Part shown: positions 1 to 6,425 of the stretch, piece by piece
Layout: every line of letters begins with the position of its first letter
Numbering within the stretch: position 1 is the first letter of the stretch
NCBI GenBank assembly: GCA_003516765.1
Contig: DPCD01000006.1
Location: 2,372 to 12,234 of the forward strand
Length of the DNA stretch: 9,863 bases
Reading direction: 5' to 3'
Source: Clostridiales bacterium
GTDB lineage: Bacteria; Bacillota; Clostridia; Oscillospirales; Oscillospiraceae
Notes under the pieces: model-generated
The model's input: the letters and a program-made list of their open reading frames with translations, nothing else
Told to the model about the DNA's origin: nothing
The model's database searches: none
Made by a program: the position numbers and the translations under genes

Positions 1-2171
1 TGGGTGCCGATGTAGCCGCAGGTCCGGCGCGCGACGTTCATCTTCGACTGGTCGGTGTTGCCGCACTGCGGGCAGGTCCAGACCAGCTTGCCGTCGGGGT
101 CTTCCTTGATTTCGATTTCGCCATCGAAACCGCAGACCTGGCAATAGTCCGACTTGGTATTCAGCTCGGCGTACATGATGTGATCATAGATGAACTTCAT
201 GACCTCGAGAACGGCGTCGATGTTGTTCTGCATGTTCGGCACCTCGACGTAGCTGATCGCGCCGCCGGGCGAGAGCGCCTGGAACTGCGACTCAAACGCG
301 AGCTTGTCGAAGGCGTTGATATGCTCGGTCACATGGATGTGATAGGAATTTGTGATGTAGTTCTTGTCCGTAATGCCCTCGACGATGCCGAAGCGCTTCT
401 GCAGGCACTTGGCAAACTTGTACGTCGTGGACTCCAGCGGCGTTCCGTAGAGCGAGAAGTCAATGTCGGTCGCTTCCTTCCAGCGCTTGCAGGCATCGTT
501 CATGTGCTGCATGATATCGAGCGCAAACGGCGTCGCGGCAGGGTCCGTGTGAGACTTGCCGGTCATGTACTTGACGCATTCGTAAAGCCCCGCGTAGCCG
601 AGGGAAATGGTCGAATAGCCGCCGTAAAGGAGCTTATCGATCGGCTCGCCCTTTTTGAGCCGCGCCAGCGCGCCGTACTGCCAGAGAATCGGCGCCGCGT
701 CCGAGAGCGTGCCCTTGAGGCGGTTGTGGCGGCACATGAGGGCTTTGTAGCAAAGCTCCAGCCGCTCGTCGAAGATCTTCCAGAACTTATCGAGCGCACC
801 GTTCGACGACAGCGCCACATCCACCAGGTTGATCGTCACGACGCCCTGATTGAATCTGCCGTAATACTTGGGCTTGCCCGGCTCATAGTTTCCGGCGTTT
901 GCGATATTGTTCCAGCCCGTACCGGAGCGGTCCGGCGTGAGGAAGCTGCGGCAGCCCATGCAGGTATACACGTCGCCGTGACCCGGCATCTCGCCCTTGG
1001 AGAGCTTCAGCTCGCGCATTTTCTTTTCCGAGATATAGTCCGGCACCATGCGCTTGGCGGTGCAGCGGGCAGCAAGCTTCGTCAGATACCAGAACTTCGA
1101 ACCCTCGGTAATATTGTCCTCCTCCAGCACGTAGATGAGCTTCGGGAACGCGGGCGTAATCCAGACGCCCTTTTCGTTCTTGACACCCTCGATGCGCTGG
1201 TTGAGGGTCTCTTCGATGATGATGGCAAGGTCCCGCTGCTCCTGTTCCGAGCGCGCCTCGCCGAGGTACATGAATACTGTAATGAACGGCGCCTGTCCGT
1301 TGGTCGTCATGAGGGTCACGACCTGATACTGGATGGTCTGGACGCCGCGGCGGATTTCGTCGCGCAGGCGCTTTTCGACGACCTTGGAGATCGCCTCATC
1401 GGAGGCTTCGGTTCCGAAATCCTTCAGCTCCTCTAAAACCGACTTGCGGATTTTCTGCCGCGAAACGTCGACAAAGGGCGCCAGGTGAGTCAGGCTGATC
1501 GACTGCCCGCCGTACTGGTTGGAGGCGATCTGCGCGATGATCTGGGTCGCGATGTTGCAGGCGGTGGAGAAGCTGTGGGGCTTTTCAATAAGCGTACCGG
1601 AGATGACCGTGCCGTTTTGCAGCATGTCTTCGAGGTTCACGAGGTCGCAGTTGTGCATGTGCTGGGCATAATAATCCGCGTCGTGGAAATGGATGATGCC
1701 CGCCTCGTGCGCCTCGACAATCTCCTGCGGCAGCAGCATCCGGCGCGTCAGGTCCTTGGAGACCTCGCCTGCCATATAGTCGCGCTGCACGGCGTTGACG
1801 GTGGGGTTCTTGTTGGCGTTTTCCTGCTTGACCTCCTCGTTGTTCGATTCGATCAGCGTGAGAATCTTGTCGTCGGTCGTGTTGGACTTGCGGACCAGCG
1901 AGCGCGTGTAACGGTAGGTGATGTAGTTTTTCGCAACCTCATATGCCCCGTGCGCCATGATCTGATGCTCGACGAGGTCCTGAATTTCCTCGACGGACAG
2001 CGCACGGTTCATCGACTGGCACGACAGCTCCACGCTCTCGGCGATGCGGCGGATCTGCATCGGCGTCAGCCGGTCGGCTTCTTCCACAACGTTATTGGCA
2101 CGTGTGACGGCAGAGATGATCTTCATAATATCGAAGACGGCTTCCGAGCCGTTGCGTTTGATAATCTTCAT
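1..2171 (-). CDS. nrdD: Anaerobic (class III) ribonucleoside-triphosphate reductase NrdD, 3'-truncated by the window edge
   Basis: Reduces ribonucleoside triphosphates to deoxyribonucleoside triphosphates in the anaerobic cytoplasm with a glycyl radical installed by the SAM enzyme NrdG. 723 residues are visible from the ATG at 2171, and the frame is open to the left edge. Residues 1 to about 95 are an ATP-cone regulatory domain (start MKIIKRNGSEAVFD). The catalytic barrel follows: HFHDADYY and HNCDL with C175, and VYTCMGCRSFL with C404/C407, which hold the candidate thiyl and partner cysteines. A C-terminal zinc-finger-like C677xxC680...C700xxC703 precedes the radical loop RRTCGYIG, with the expected radical glycine at G719. 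About 710-750 residues is usual for the family, so only a few residues are missing. The start has a good RBS (GAGGAG, 2180-2185, 8 nt spacing). nrdG would be expected further left, outside the window. Promoter and NrdR-like boxes lie upstream. Identification is firm. Confidence 0.97.
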   Translation of the reverse strand, partial: MKIIKRNGSEAVFDIMKIISAVTRANNVVEEADRLTPMQIRRIAESVELSCQSMNRALSVEEIQDLVEHQIMAHGAYEVAKNYITYRYTRSLVRKSNTTDDKILTLIESNNEEVKQENANKNPTVNAVQRDYMAGEVSKDLTRRMLLPQEIVEAHEAGIIHFHDADYYAQHMHNCDLVNLEDMLQNGTVISGTLIEKPHSFSTACNIATQIIAQIASNQYGGQSISLTHLAPFVDVSRQKIRKSVLEELKDFGTEASDEAISKVVEKRLRDEIRRGVQTIQYQVVTLMTTNGQAPFITVFMYLGEARSEQEQRDLAIIIEETLNQRIEGVKNEKGVWITPAFPKLIYVLEEDNITEGSKFWYLTKLAARCTAKRMVPDYISEKKMRELKLSKGEMPGHGDVYTCMGCRSFLTPDRSGTGWNNIANAGNYEPGKPKYYGRFNQGVVTINLVDVALSSNGALDKFWKIFDERLELCYKALMCRHNRLKGTLSDAAPILWQYGALARLKKGEPIDKLLYGGYSTISLGYAGLYECVKYMTGKSHTDPAATPFALDIMQHMNDACKRWKEATDIDFSLYGTPLESTTYKFAKCLQKRFGIVEGITDKNYITNSYHIHVTEHINAFDKLAFESQFQALSPGGAISYVEVPNMQNNIDAVLEVMKFIYDHIMYAELNTKSDYCQVCGFDGEIEIKEDPDGKLVWTCPQCGNTDQSKMNVARRTCGYIGT

Positions 2172-2210
2172 GCTGCTCTCTCCTCTGTAATCCCTGTTAT
2201 GACAGACGCT

Positions 2211-2247
2211 GTGCAGGAAAATATTTCAGCTGCATATTTTCCTGCAC
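2211..2247 (-). promoter_or_regulatory. Long perfect hairpin in the nrdD mRNA leader
   Basis: Two perfectly complementary 14-nt arms (GTGCAGGAAAATAT at 2211-2224, ATATTTTCCTGCAC at 2234-2247) flank a 9-nt loop that contains the small palindrome CAGCTG (2227-2232). The structure lies between the predicted transcription start near 2314 and the RBS, 25 nt upstream of that RBS on the transcript. No U-run follows, so it is not an ordinary intrinsic terminator. It could stabilise the mRNA 5' end, be a protein-binding site, or act as a DNA operator, since the whole block is nearly palindromic. The structure is seen; the role is inferred. Confidence 0.7.
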
Positions 2248-2253
2248 GTGCGA

Positions 2254-2269
2254 ATACAATATCTTGTGG
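2254..2269 (-). promoter_or_regulatory. NrdR-box-like palindrome 1 (nrdD leader region)
   Basis: ATACAATATCTTGTGG fits the published NrdR box consensus acaCwAtATaTwGtgt at 13 of 16 positions by eye. It lies downstream of the predicted nrdD transcription start. Its core ACAAWATCTTGTG recurs in the box at 2368-2383 with one difference. It starts 63 bp from the box at 2317, exactly six helical turns, as expected for cooperative NrdR binding. NrdR is the zinc-finger/ATP-cone repressor of nrd genes; its gene is not in this window. Confidence 0.6.
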
Positions 2270-2316
2270 CTGCATCTTGCAACGGCAACTAAATATGCCA
2301 TCACAAAAAGCGCCAT

Positions 2317-2332
2317 AGACAATATACTAGAT
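2317..2332 (-). promoter_or_regulatory. Weak NrdR-box-like palindrome 2 over the nrdD -10
   Basis: AGACAATATACTAGAT matches the NrdR box consensus at only about 11 of 16 positions, with a good left half and a poor right half. Part of the match comes from the overlapping -10 element (2321-2326). Its position over the -10 and its six-turn spacing from the box at 2254 are what favour it. Taken alone it would be marginal. Confidence 0.4.
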
Positions 2333-2349
2333 CGCACATGCCTTGTCAA
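2321..2349 (-). promoter_or_regulatory. Sigma-A promoter of nrdD
   Basis: On the minus strand a perfect -35 TTGACA (2349-2344) is followed by a 17-bp spacer and a -10 TATATT (2326-2321). Transcription should start near 2314, giving a leader of about 140 nt. The near-consensus strength fits a gene that is held down by a repressor, and NrdR-like palindromes lie upstream, over the -10 and downstream. Confidence 0.82.
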
Positions 2350-2367
2350 GACTAAAAACTGGATTTG

Positions 2368-2383
2368 AAACAAAATCTTGTGT
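2368..2383 (-). promoter_or_regulatory. NrdR-box-like palindrome 3, upstream of the nrdD -35
   Basis: AAACAAAATCTTGTGT matches the NrdR consensus at 13 of 16 positions and repeats the core of the box at 2254-2269 with one change. It lies about 19 bp upstream of the -35. The start-to-start distance to the -10 box is 51 bp, slightly less than five turns. Together the three boxes bracket the promoter, which would allow looping or a long cooperative complex. Confidence 0.5.
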
Positions 2384-2399
2384 CAAATAAGCAAAATGC

Positions 2400-2433
2400 A
2401 ACCGTGGAACACAACATGTAGTGTCCCACGGTT
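2400..2433 (-). terminator. Terminator of the PAP2-hydrolase-DUF2804 operon
   Basis: Arms AACCGTGGAACAC (2400-2412) and GTGTCCCACGGTT (2421-2433) form a 13-bp stem with an 8-nt loop, 54 nt past the DUF2804 stop. The one imperfect pair is an A/C mismatch in plus-strand RNA but a G-U wobble in minus-strand RNA, which fits a structure selected on the minus transcript. The following tract (GCATTTTGCTTATTT) is U-rich but broken, so termination may be partial. It separates this operon from the nrdD promoter. Confidence 0.65.
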
Positions 2434-2486
2434 CAAGCTGTCAAACGCGATGCGCCTGCGCCCGCAAAATTCCGCGAGACTTTCTG

Positions 2487-3518
2487 TTACCACTTGTTCT
2501 CCACTTTTTCGGCAAAACCGAAGAAATCCCGCACCGAAAGCACGCTTCCGTCGTCCAGAACGGCGGTTCCGGTGAACGTTCCGAACACCTGATGCTGGTT
2601 GGATTTGAGCAATTTGAAATCCGTGCAGGCAGCGCGGTCGAGGACGGGCTGGAACTGCATCTCGAATCTGCCGTCGGAGCTGGTGAAGCGCCAGGGCGAA
2701 AGATAATCCTCTTTTCCTTCCTTCATGGGTATCTCAAATGTGACATGGTCCAGCTTGTGGAGTCTGCCGTTATAAATGAGCGCGTTTTCCGTCGCGGCGG
2801 AGGTATCGCCGAAGCCGTAGCCGAGGTTCCAGCCGAACGGCGCGCCGTCCAGAAGTCCGGACGCGCTCGACCAGTACCACGTGTTGTGATACGTCCAGAC
2901 GCCGCGTCCCCAGTCGAGGACGGCAAAAAATTTGTCCGGCGTCAGCTCAAACCGCTCTGCACCAAGCTCCACCCAGCCGGACGCGCGCAGGCAGTTGATC
3001 TTCTGGTTGTAGTAAAAATGCCCGGGCTTTTCAAACGGCGTTGCAATCACGAGGCTCTCGTCCGGCTCATCCGTGAGGGTAATGATGCCCTCGATGGCGT
3101 CTTTGCCGCGGAACCGGTCCATGTGAAACGACAGCCGGCGCGCGCCGTCTTCGTGATAGAACGCCAGCGCATATCCGGACGCGGCAATTTCGCTCGCACC
3201 CAGCACCGACGTCTCCGGCAGTCCCGTCTTTCCCATCGGAAACGCGCGCATGGGGCTTTTGGTAATCTGCCATCGCTCGTCGAAGTTCAGAAACGAGACA
3301 GAATCCAGTCCCATGTAGCCGTTGTCGGCAATCGTGAGGGCAATGCCGATGTGCCCGTCGGTCACAAGATAGTAGTCCCACTCCTTGATGCGCGATTTCG
3401 GCGCGCGGATCTGGGACCGGCAGTAGACCGGCAGCAGGCTTCTTGCCCAGCCGGGCTCGCGCAGATTGCCGCTCGCGTCGAGAAGCGGCGCGGCGCTCGT
3501 GATTTCATGCTGCATCAT
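2487..3518 (-). CDS. DUF2804 domain-containing protein
   Basis: A 343-residue protein filling the whole DUF2804 family length. Recognisable stretches are PGHFYYNQKIN (165-175), LDWGRGVWTYHNTWYW (191-206), NLGYGFGD (221-228) and ENALIYNGRLHKLDHV (234-249). There is no signal peptide or membrane segment, so it should be cytoplasmic. It is rich in aromatic residues and predicted mainly beta, which suggests a lipocalin-like barrel or sandwich, but I cannot confirm a fold. No reaction is established for the family as far as I know, and none is assigned here. The start ATG at 3518 has a very strong RBS (AAAGGAGG, 3534-3527) and overlaps the hydrolase stop by 4 nt (ATGA), so translation is coupled. 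It is the last gene of the operon and is followed by the hairpin at 2433-2400. Confidence 0.9.
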   Translation of the reverse strand: MMQHEITSAAPLLDASGNLREPGWARSLLPVYCRSQIRAPKSRIKEWDYYLVTDGHIGIALTIADNGYMGLDSVSFLNFDERWQITKSPMRAFPMGKTGLPETSVLGASEIAASGYALAFYHEDGARRLSFHMDRFRGKDAIEGIITLTDEPDESLVIATPFEKPGHFYYNQKINCLRASGWVELGAERFELTPDKFFAVLDWGRGVWTYHNTWYWSSASGLLDGAPFGWNLGYGFGDTSAATENALIYNGRLHKLDHVTFEIPMKEGKEDYLSPWRFTSSDGRFEMQFQPVLDRAACTDFKLLKSNQHQVFGTFTGTAVLDDGSVLSVRDFFGFAEKVENKW

Positions 3519-4474
3519 GGGGTGTCCTCCTTTGTTGTCGGTGTATAGGTATCGAGAAATGCTTTCAGCTCCTGCCGGACACGGTCCGGCTCTTTGACAT
3601 AGCTCTTGCCGTGCTCTGCACCGTCGACCAGAATCATTCGCTTCGACGCGGTGCAGGCGTCGAACGCCCGCTTTGTCATCTCATACGGCACAAAGGTGTC
3701 CCCCGTGCCGTGCAGGAACAAAATCGGGTACCGGCTCTCGCGCACGGCGTCGATCGTCGAGCCGTCTCGCAGCCCGAAGCCTGCAAAAAGCCTGGTAACC
3801 AGGCTGCACAGCGGCAGCAGAAGCGAAACCGGCGCTTTGGGATAATCCCGGCGCAGGACGCTTTTTGCAATCTCATAGGGGCTTGTAAAGCCGCAGTCGG
3901 CAATGACCGCGCGGACATTTGCCGGGAAGTCGAAGCAGCTGGCGAGCAGCACCGTCGTCGCGCCCATCGAAAGCCCGCCCAGAATCAGCGGTGCATTTTG
4001 TCCCAGCTTCTGCCCCATATAGGTCACCCAGGACAGAACGTCCAGCCGCTCACGCACGCCGAAGGTCAGGTATTTTCCCTGCGAGCTTCCGTGCGCGCGC
4101 TGGTCGACAAGCAGCAGAGAATAGCCCAGCGTGTCGTAGTAATAGGGAAGCACGAGCCCGAAGTCGATCTGCCAGCAGGATTTGTAGCCGTGAAACAGCA
4201 AAATCGTGCCCTTCGCATCTTTTTTGGGAAGATAGATCGCGTGCAGCAGCTTTCCGTCGTAGCTCATGACGTGCAGGTCCTCGCGCTCGTGCGCCGAAAC
4301 CCAGCCGTCTGCCGCCAGAATCGGGGCTTTGACCTCCCGGTAGGCAGGCTTTTCCATCTGCTGCTCCAGCGCCTGCCTCGTGTACCGCCTGCCCGTCACT
4401 GCCCGCTGCACCACACAATATCCAATAATCAAAACCAGCGTCAGAAGCGTCAGCAAAATCCACAAAAGCGTCAT
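3515..4474 (-). CDS. Membrane-anchored alpha/beta hydrolase
   Basis: A 319-residue serine hydrolase. Residues 3-22 form one hydrophobic segment, a likely N-terminal membrane anchor or uncleaved signal. The hydrolase fold follows from about residue 65: oxyanion-region HG (95-96, LLFHGYKS), DQRAHG (124-129), nucleophile elbow G167-L-S169-M-G171, acid D259 in HGTGDTFVP and base H288 in GAEHGKSY, so the triad is intact. It resembles the YfhR/BEM46-like or peptidase-S9-like hydrolases common in Clostridia. The substrate is unknown; esters or acyl groups are plausible. The start at 4474 abuts the PAP2 stop directly (TAAATG) with RBS GGGAGG (4488-4483) inside the PAP2 gene. Coupling on both sides makes it the middle gene of a three-gene operon and suggests a lipid or envelope substrate. 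Confidence 0.92.
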   Translation of the reverse strand: MTLLWILLTLLTLVLIIGYCVVQRAVTGRRYTRQALEQQMEKPAYREVKAPILAADGWVSAHEREDLHVMSYDGKLLHAIYLPKKDAKGTILLFHGYKSCWQIDFGLVLPYYYDTLGYSLLLVDQRAHGSSQGKYLTFGVRERLDVLSWVTYMGQKLGQNAPLILGGLSMGATTVLLASCFDFPANVRAVIADCGFTSPYEIAKSVLRRDYPKAPVSLLLPLCSLVTRLFAGFGLRDGSTIDAVRESRYPILFLHGTGDTFVPYEMTKRAFDACTASKRMILVDGAEHGKSYVKEPDRVRQELKAFLDTYTPTTKEDTP

Positions 4475-5410
4475 TTACCGCGCCTCCCTGTTTTTCCCGA
4501 GCTTTGCAAAATAAGAAAACGTCTTCGGAAAAATGCAGCCTGCCAGCAGCACAACGAGAAAATAGCGCACGCAGTCGGCAGGTCCTGCCGGAAGCAGCGC
4601 GTAAAACGCAGGCTTCAGCGCCGCCTTGACACCCGCGACCAGCGCAAGCCCGAGCGTGAATTTGAGCACCTGCCCCAAAAGCGGCGCGCGCGTCTCGAAG
4701 CCGCCCGTGCGGTGCTCATGGAAAAATACCACCAGCAGCCCCGCGATCGCGCCCAGCAGCGTCCAGGCGTTTTTGACCGCATGGGAGAGATTGCTCTCGT
4801 CCTCCGAGCCGGGGAGAAAATCTGCGCGGATGCCGCCGACATACAGCACGAACAAACCGGCAAGCACGATCCCTGCCGCAAGAAGATATGGCATTGCCTT
4901 CTGCGTTTTTTCGCCCGACCGGAAGACCGGGTAAAGCGCCGCAAGCAGCGCCAGCGCCATCAAAAACGCGACGCCCACGTCCAGCGGCGTGTGGACGCCC
5001 AAATACATCCGCGAAAACGGCACCAGCAGCACAAGCGCAATGCACGCCCACCGCACCCAGCGCTGTTTCGTCTGCAGCGCAATGGCGCCGAAGGTTCCGA
5101 CGGCGTTCTGCGTGTGCCCGGATGGAAACGAATCCCCCGTCGCCGCGGCGCGCGCCGCCTCTACAATCGTAAAATCCGGGTCCAGCACCCACGGGCGCGG
5201 AATCCGGCAGGTGATTTTCAGGAACTGGTTTGCCAGCGTCCCGAACAGTCCCACCACAAATACATAGTAGCCCGTTCGCTTGTCCACGCACCAGAACAGC
5301 AGCAGCGCCAGCGCCAGAAACGCCAGCTCGTCTCCAAAATACGTAATGCCGGAGAACAGCGTGTCGAGCGCGGGCACGCGGACGGACTCCAGCAGTCTTA
5401 AAAATCCCAT
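4475..5410 (-). CDS. PAP2-family membrane phosphatase
   Basis: A 311-residue integral membrane protein with several hydrophobic segments. All three PAP2 (type 2 phosphatidic acid phosphatase) motifs are present: K65-x6-R72-P73 (KITCRIPRP), PSGH at 96-99 with catalytic H99, and S133-R134-x5-H140-x3-D144 (SRMYLGVHTPLD). The family removes phosphate from lipid phosphates such as phosphatidate, undecaprenyl pyrophosphate or sphingoid phosphates; which one cannot be told here. After the catalytic core (about 25-165) there are further membrane segments in a C-terminal half of about 150 residues, longer than minimal PgpB/BcrC-type proteins. The ATG at 5410 has RBS AAGGAG (5423-5418). It is first in the operon, with the promoter just upstream. 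Confidence 0.94.
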   Translation of the reverse strand: MGFLRLLESVRVPALDTLFSGITYFGDELAFLALALLLFWCVDKRTGYYVFVVGLFGTLANQFLKITCRIPRPWVLDPDFTIVEAARAAATGDSFPSGHTQNAVGTFGAIALQTKQRWVRWACIALVLLVPFSRMYLGVHTPLDVGVAFLMALALLAALYPVFRSGEKTQKAMPYLLAAGIVLAGLFVLYVGGIRADFLPGSEDESNLSHAVKNAWTLLGAIAGLLVVFFHEHRTGGFETRAPLLGQVLKFTLGLALVAGVKAALKPAFYALLPAGPADCVRYFLVVLLAGCIFPKTFSYFAKLGKNREAR

Positions 5411-5442
5411 AGCGGTCTCCTTTGCGCGGCTTGATTGTCACC

Positions 5443-5451
5443 AGTATAGCA
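5443..5451 (-). promoter_or_regulatory. Extended -10 promoter of the PAP2 operon
   Basis: The minus strand carries TGCTATACT, an extended -10 (TGn plus TATACT, 5451-5443). At the right distance upstream only a poor -35 (TCCCTT) is present, which is typical of extended -10 promoters. The start would be near 5436, giving a leader of about 25 nt that carries the RBS. It lies within the 167-bp divergent gap shared with the TIGR04255 gene. Confidence 0.6.
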
Positions 5452-5491
5452 CAGTTTCGCGCCGAAGGGAATCAGAAGGCGGCTTGCATTT

Positions 5492-5520
5492 TTGTCAAAA
5501 AAGGGTATACTAAATATAAT
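5492..5520 (+). promoter_or_regulatory. Sigma-A promoter of the TIGR04255 gene
   Basis: TTGTCA (5492-5497), a 17-bp spacer and a perfect TATAAT (5515-5520). The start should be near 5527, with a leader of about 50 nt. In this leader GCGCCG (5532-5537) can pair with CGGCGC (5559-5564), directly beside the AGGAAA ribosome binding site at 5565-5570. Confidence 0.78.
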
Positions 5521-5577
5521 AGATACAAAACGCGCCGCAGAGGTTCGCCCTGTCAGTCCGGCGCAGGAAAGCGAGAG

Positions 5578-6369
5578 ATGAGGATGTTTTCCAATCAGCC
5601 GCGAAAATTCTACCGCCGCAGTCCGCTCATTGAGGTCATCTGCCAGCTGCGGTTTCCCGATATTCTGAAAATCGAGGCGCATGAGCCTGCCGATTTCCAG
5701 GACGCCATCCGGCAGGTCTATCCCCAGTACGCCAAGCGCATCGAGCAGCTGCCGCCCCAGAACGCGGGCGGGAAGATGGTCGAGCAGGGGACGGTCAACA
5801 ATTACCAGTTCATTTCCGCCGACGGCGGCTGGAAGGTCAGTCTGGCAAAGGGCTTCATCGCCCTGTCCACCACGCGCTACACCCGCTGGGAGGAGTTTGC
5901 CAAGCGGCTGGACGTTGTGCTTGCCGCGTTCATCAAAATCTATCAGCCCGCGTATTTTACGCGCGTTGGGCTTCGGTACATGAACGCGGTCAACAAAGCT
6001 GCGCTGGGGTTTGCCGAGACGCCGTGGCATGAGCTGATTGCGCCGGGTTATCTGGGGCTGATGGCAGACGAAGACGCGCGGCGGCAGGTGTTCATCAAAT
6101 GCGAGCAGATGGTGACCGTCACAATGCCCGGCGGCGCGAAGGCAAACATCAAGTGCGGTCCCGGGCTTCTGCGAAAAGTCGACAACCGCACCCGTCAGGT
6201 CGACGAACAGAAGGTCTTCATGCTGGACCTCGACGTGTTCTTTGACGGCAAAATGCCCCTCGGGCAGGTCGCGGGCGCGCTCAACATCGTCCACGACAAC
6301 GCAGGAAGCCTCTTTTCCGGTGCGGTCCGGCAGCCGCTGCTCGACGCCATGGAGCCGGAAGACACCTGA
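5578..6369 (+). CDS. TIGR04255 family protein
   Basis: 263 residues from the ATG at 5578, chosen because AGGAAA lies 5565-5570; an ATG at 5584 is a second option. The reading frame stays open back to 5422, but that part overlaps the promoter. Family hallmarks are the N-terminal SPLIEVICQLRFP (15-27), YTRWEEFAKRL (101-111), RVGLRYMN (129-136), and the acidic strand MLDLDVFFDG (215-224) followed by H239 near the end. The family is scattered sporadically among bacteria and has no established biochemical role that I know of. No signal peptide, membrane segment or catalytic motif of a known enzyme class is visible. It stands alone: divergent from the PAP2 operon, convergent with DUF1836, and closed by a strong terminator. 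Family assignment is by recognised motifs; function is unknown. Confidence 0.85.
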   Translation: MRMFSNQPRKFYRRSPLIEVICQLRFPDILKIEAHEPADFQDAIRQVYPQYAKRIEQLPPQNAGGKMVEQGTVNNYQFISADGGWKVSLAKGFIALSTTRYTRWEEFAKRLDVVLAAFIKIYQPAYFTRVGLRYMNAVNKAALGFAETPWHELIAPGYLGLMADEDARRQVFIKCEQMVTVTMPGGAKANIKCGPGLLRKVDNRTRQVDEQKVFMLDLDVFFDGKMPLGQVAGALNIVHDNAGSLFSGAVRQPLLDAMEPEDT

Positions 6370-6386
6370 TTTCTCAGAAGACGCAA

Positions 6387-6425
6387 AGCTCCCCCGATTT
6401 TCAAAAATCGGGGGAGTTCTTTATT
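6387..6425. terminator. Bidirectional terminator between TIGR04255 and DUF1836
   Basis: A perfect 13-bp stem, CTCCCCCGATTTT (6389-6401) with AAAATCGGGGGAG (6404-6416), extends by a G-U and an A-U pair on the plus transcript (6387-6418) and is followed by TTCTTTATT. It lies 17 nt after the TIGR04255 stop. The minus-strand DUF1836 stop (6423-6421) abuts its other side, where CTTTGC follows the stem, so it probably serves both convergent genes, better on the plus strand. Confidence 0.88.

Larger units (their letters stand above)
2172..2486. other. Regulatory gap between the DUF2804 gene and nrdD
   Basis: This 315-base, AT-rich stretch has no convincing gene. Reading along the minus strand it holds, in order: the terminator hairpin of the upstream operon (2433-2400), an NrdR-like palindrome (2383-2368), a consensus-like sigma-A promoter (2349-2321) with a second NrdR-like palindrome over its -10, a third NrdR-like palindrome (2269-2254), a long leader hairpin (2247-2211) and the nrdD ribosome binding site (2185-2180). 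The predicted nrdD leader is about 140 nt. Confidence 0.7.

Noticed and set aside
180..1436. 418-residue plus-strand open frame opposite nrdD
   Set aside because: Lies entirely antisense to conserved nrdD catalytic sequence; R/L/V/H-rich composition with no recognisable domain.
1485..2318. 277-residue plus-strand open frame opposite the nrdD 5' end and promoter
   Set aside because: Antisense to the ATP-cone region and runs through the nrdD promoter and leader hairpin; no RBS and no domain.
2172..2320. Cobalamin or other known riboswitch in the nrdD leader
   Set aside because: The leader is only about 140 nt and shows one simple hairpin; no B12-box or other familiar conserved core was recognised.
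2421..3548. 375-residue plus-strand open frame opposite DUF2804
   Set aside because: Shadow of the DUF2804 gene, whose minus-strand motifs and RBS are clear.
3611..5401. 596-residue plus-strand open frame opposite the PAP2 and hydrolase genes
   Set aside because: It is antisense to two genes with complete catalytic motifs; its product is a low-complexity R/Q/H/P-rich string typical of GC-rich shadow frames, and it has no suitable RBS or promoter.
5493..5498. Perfect TTGACA on the minus strand as the -35 of the PAP2 operon
   Set aside because: At 17 bp the facing hexamer is CTGATT, not a -10; the TGCTATACT element nearer the gene is a better promoter.
5398..6294. 298-residue minus-strand open frame opposite TIGR04255
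   Set aside because: Antisense to recognised family motifs on the plus strand; it would also overlap the PAP2 promoter and start region.
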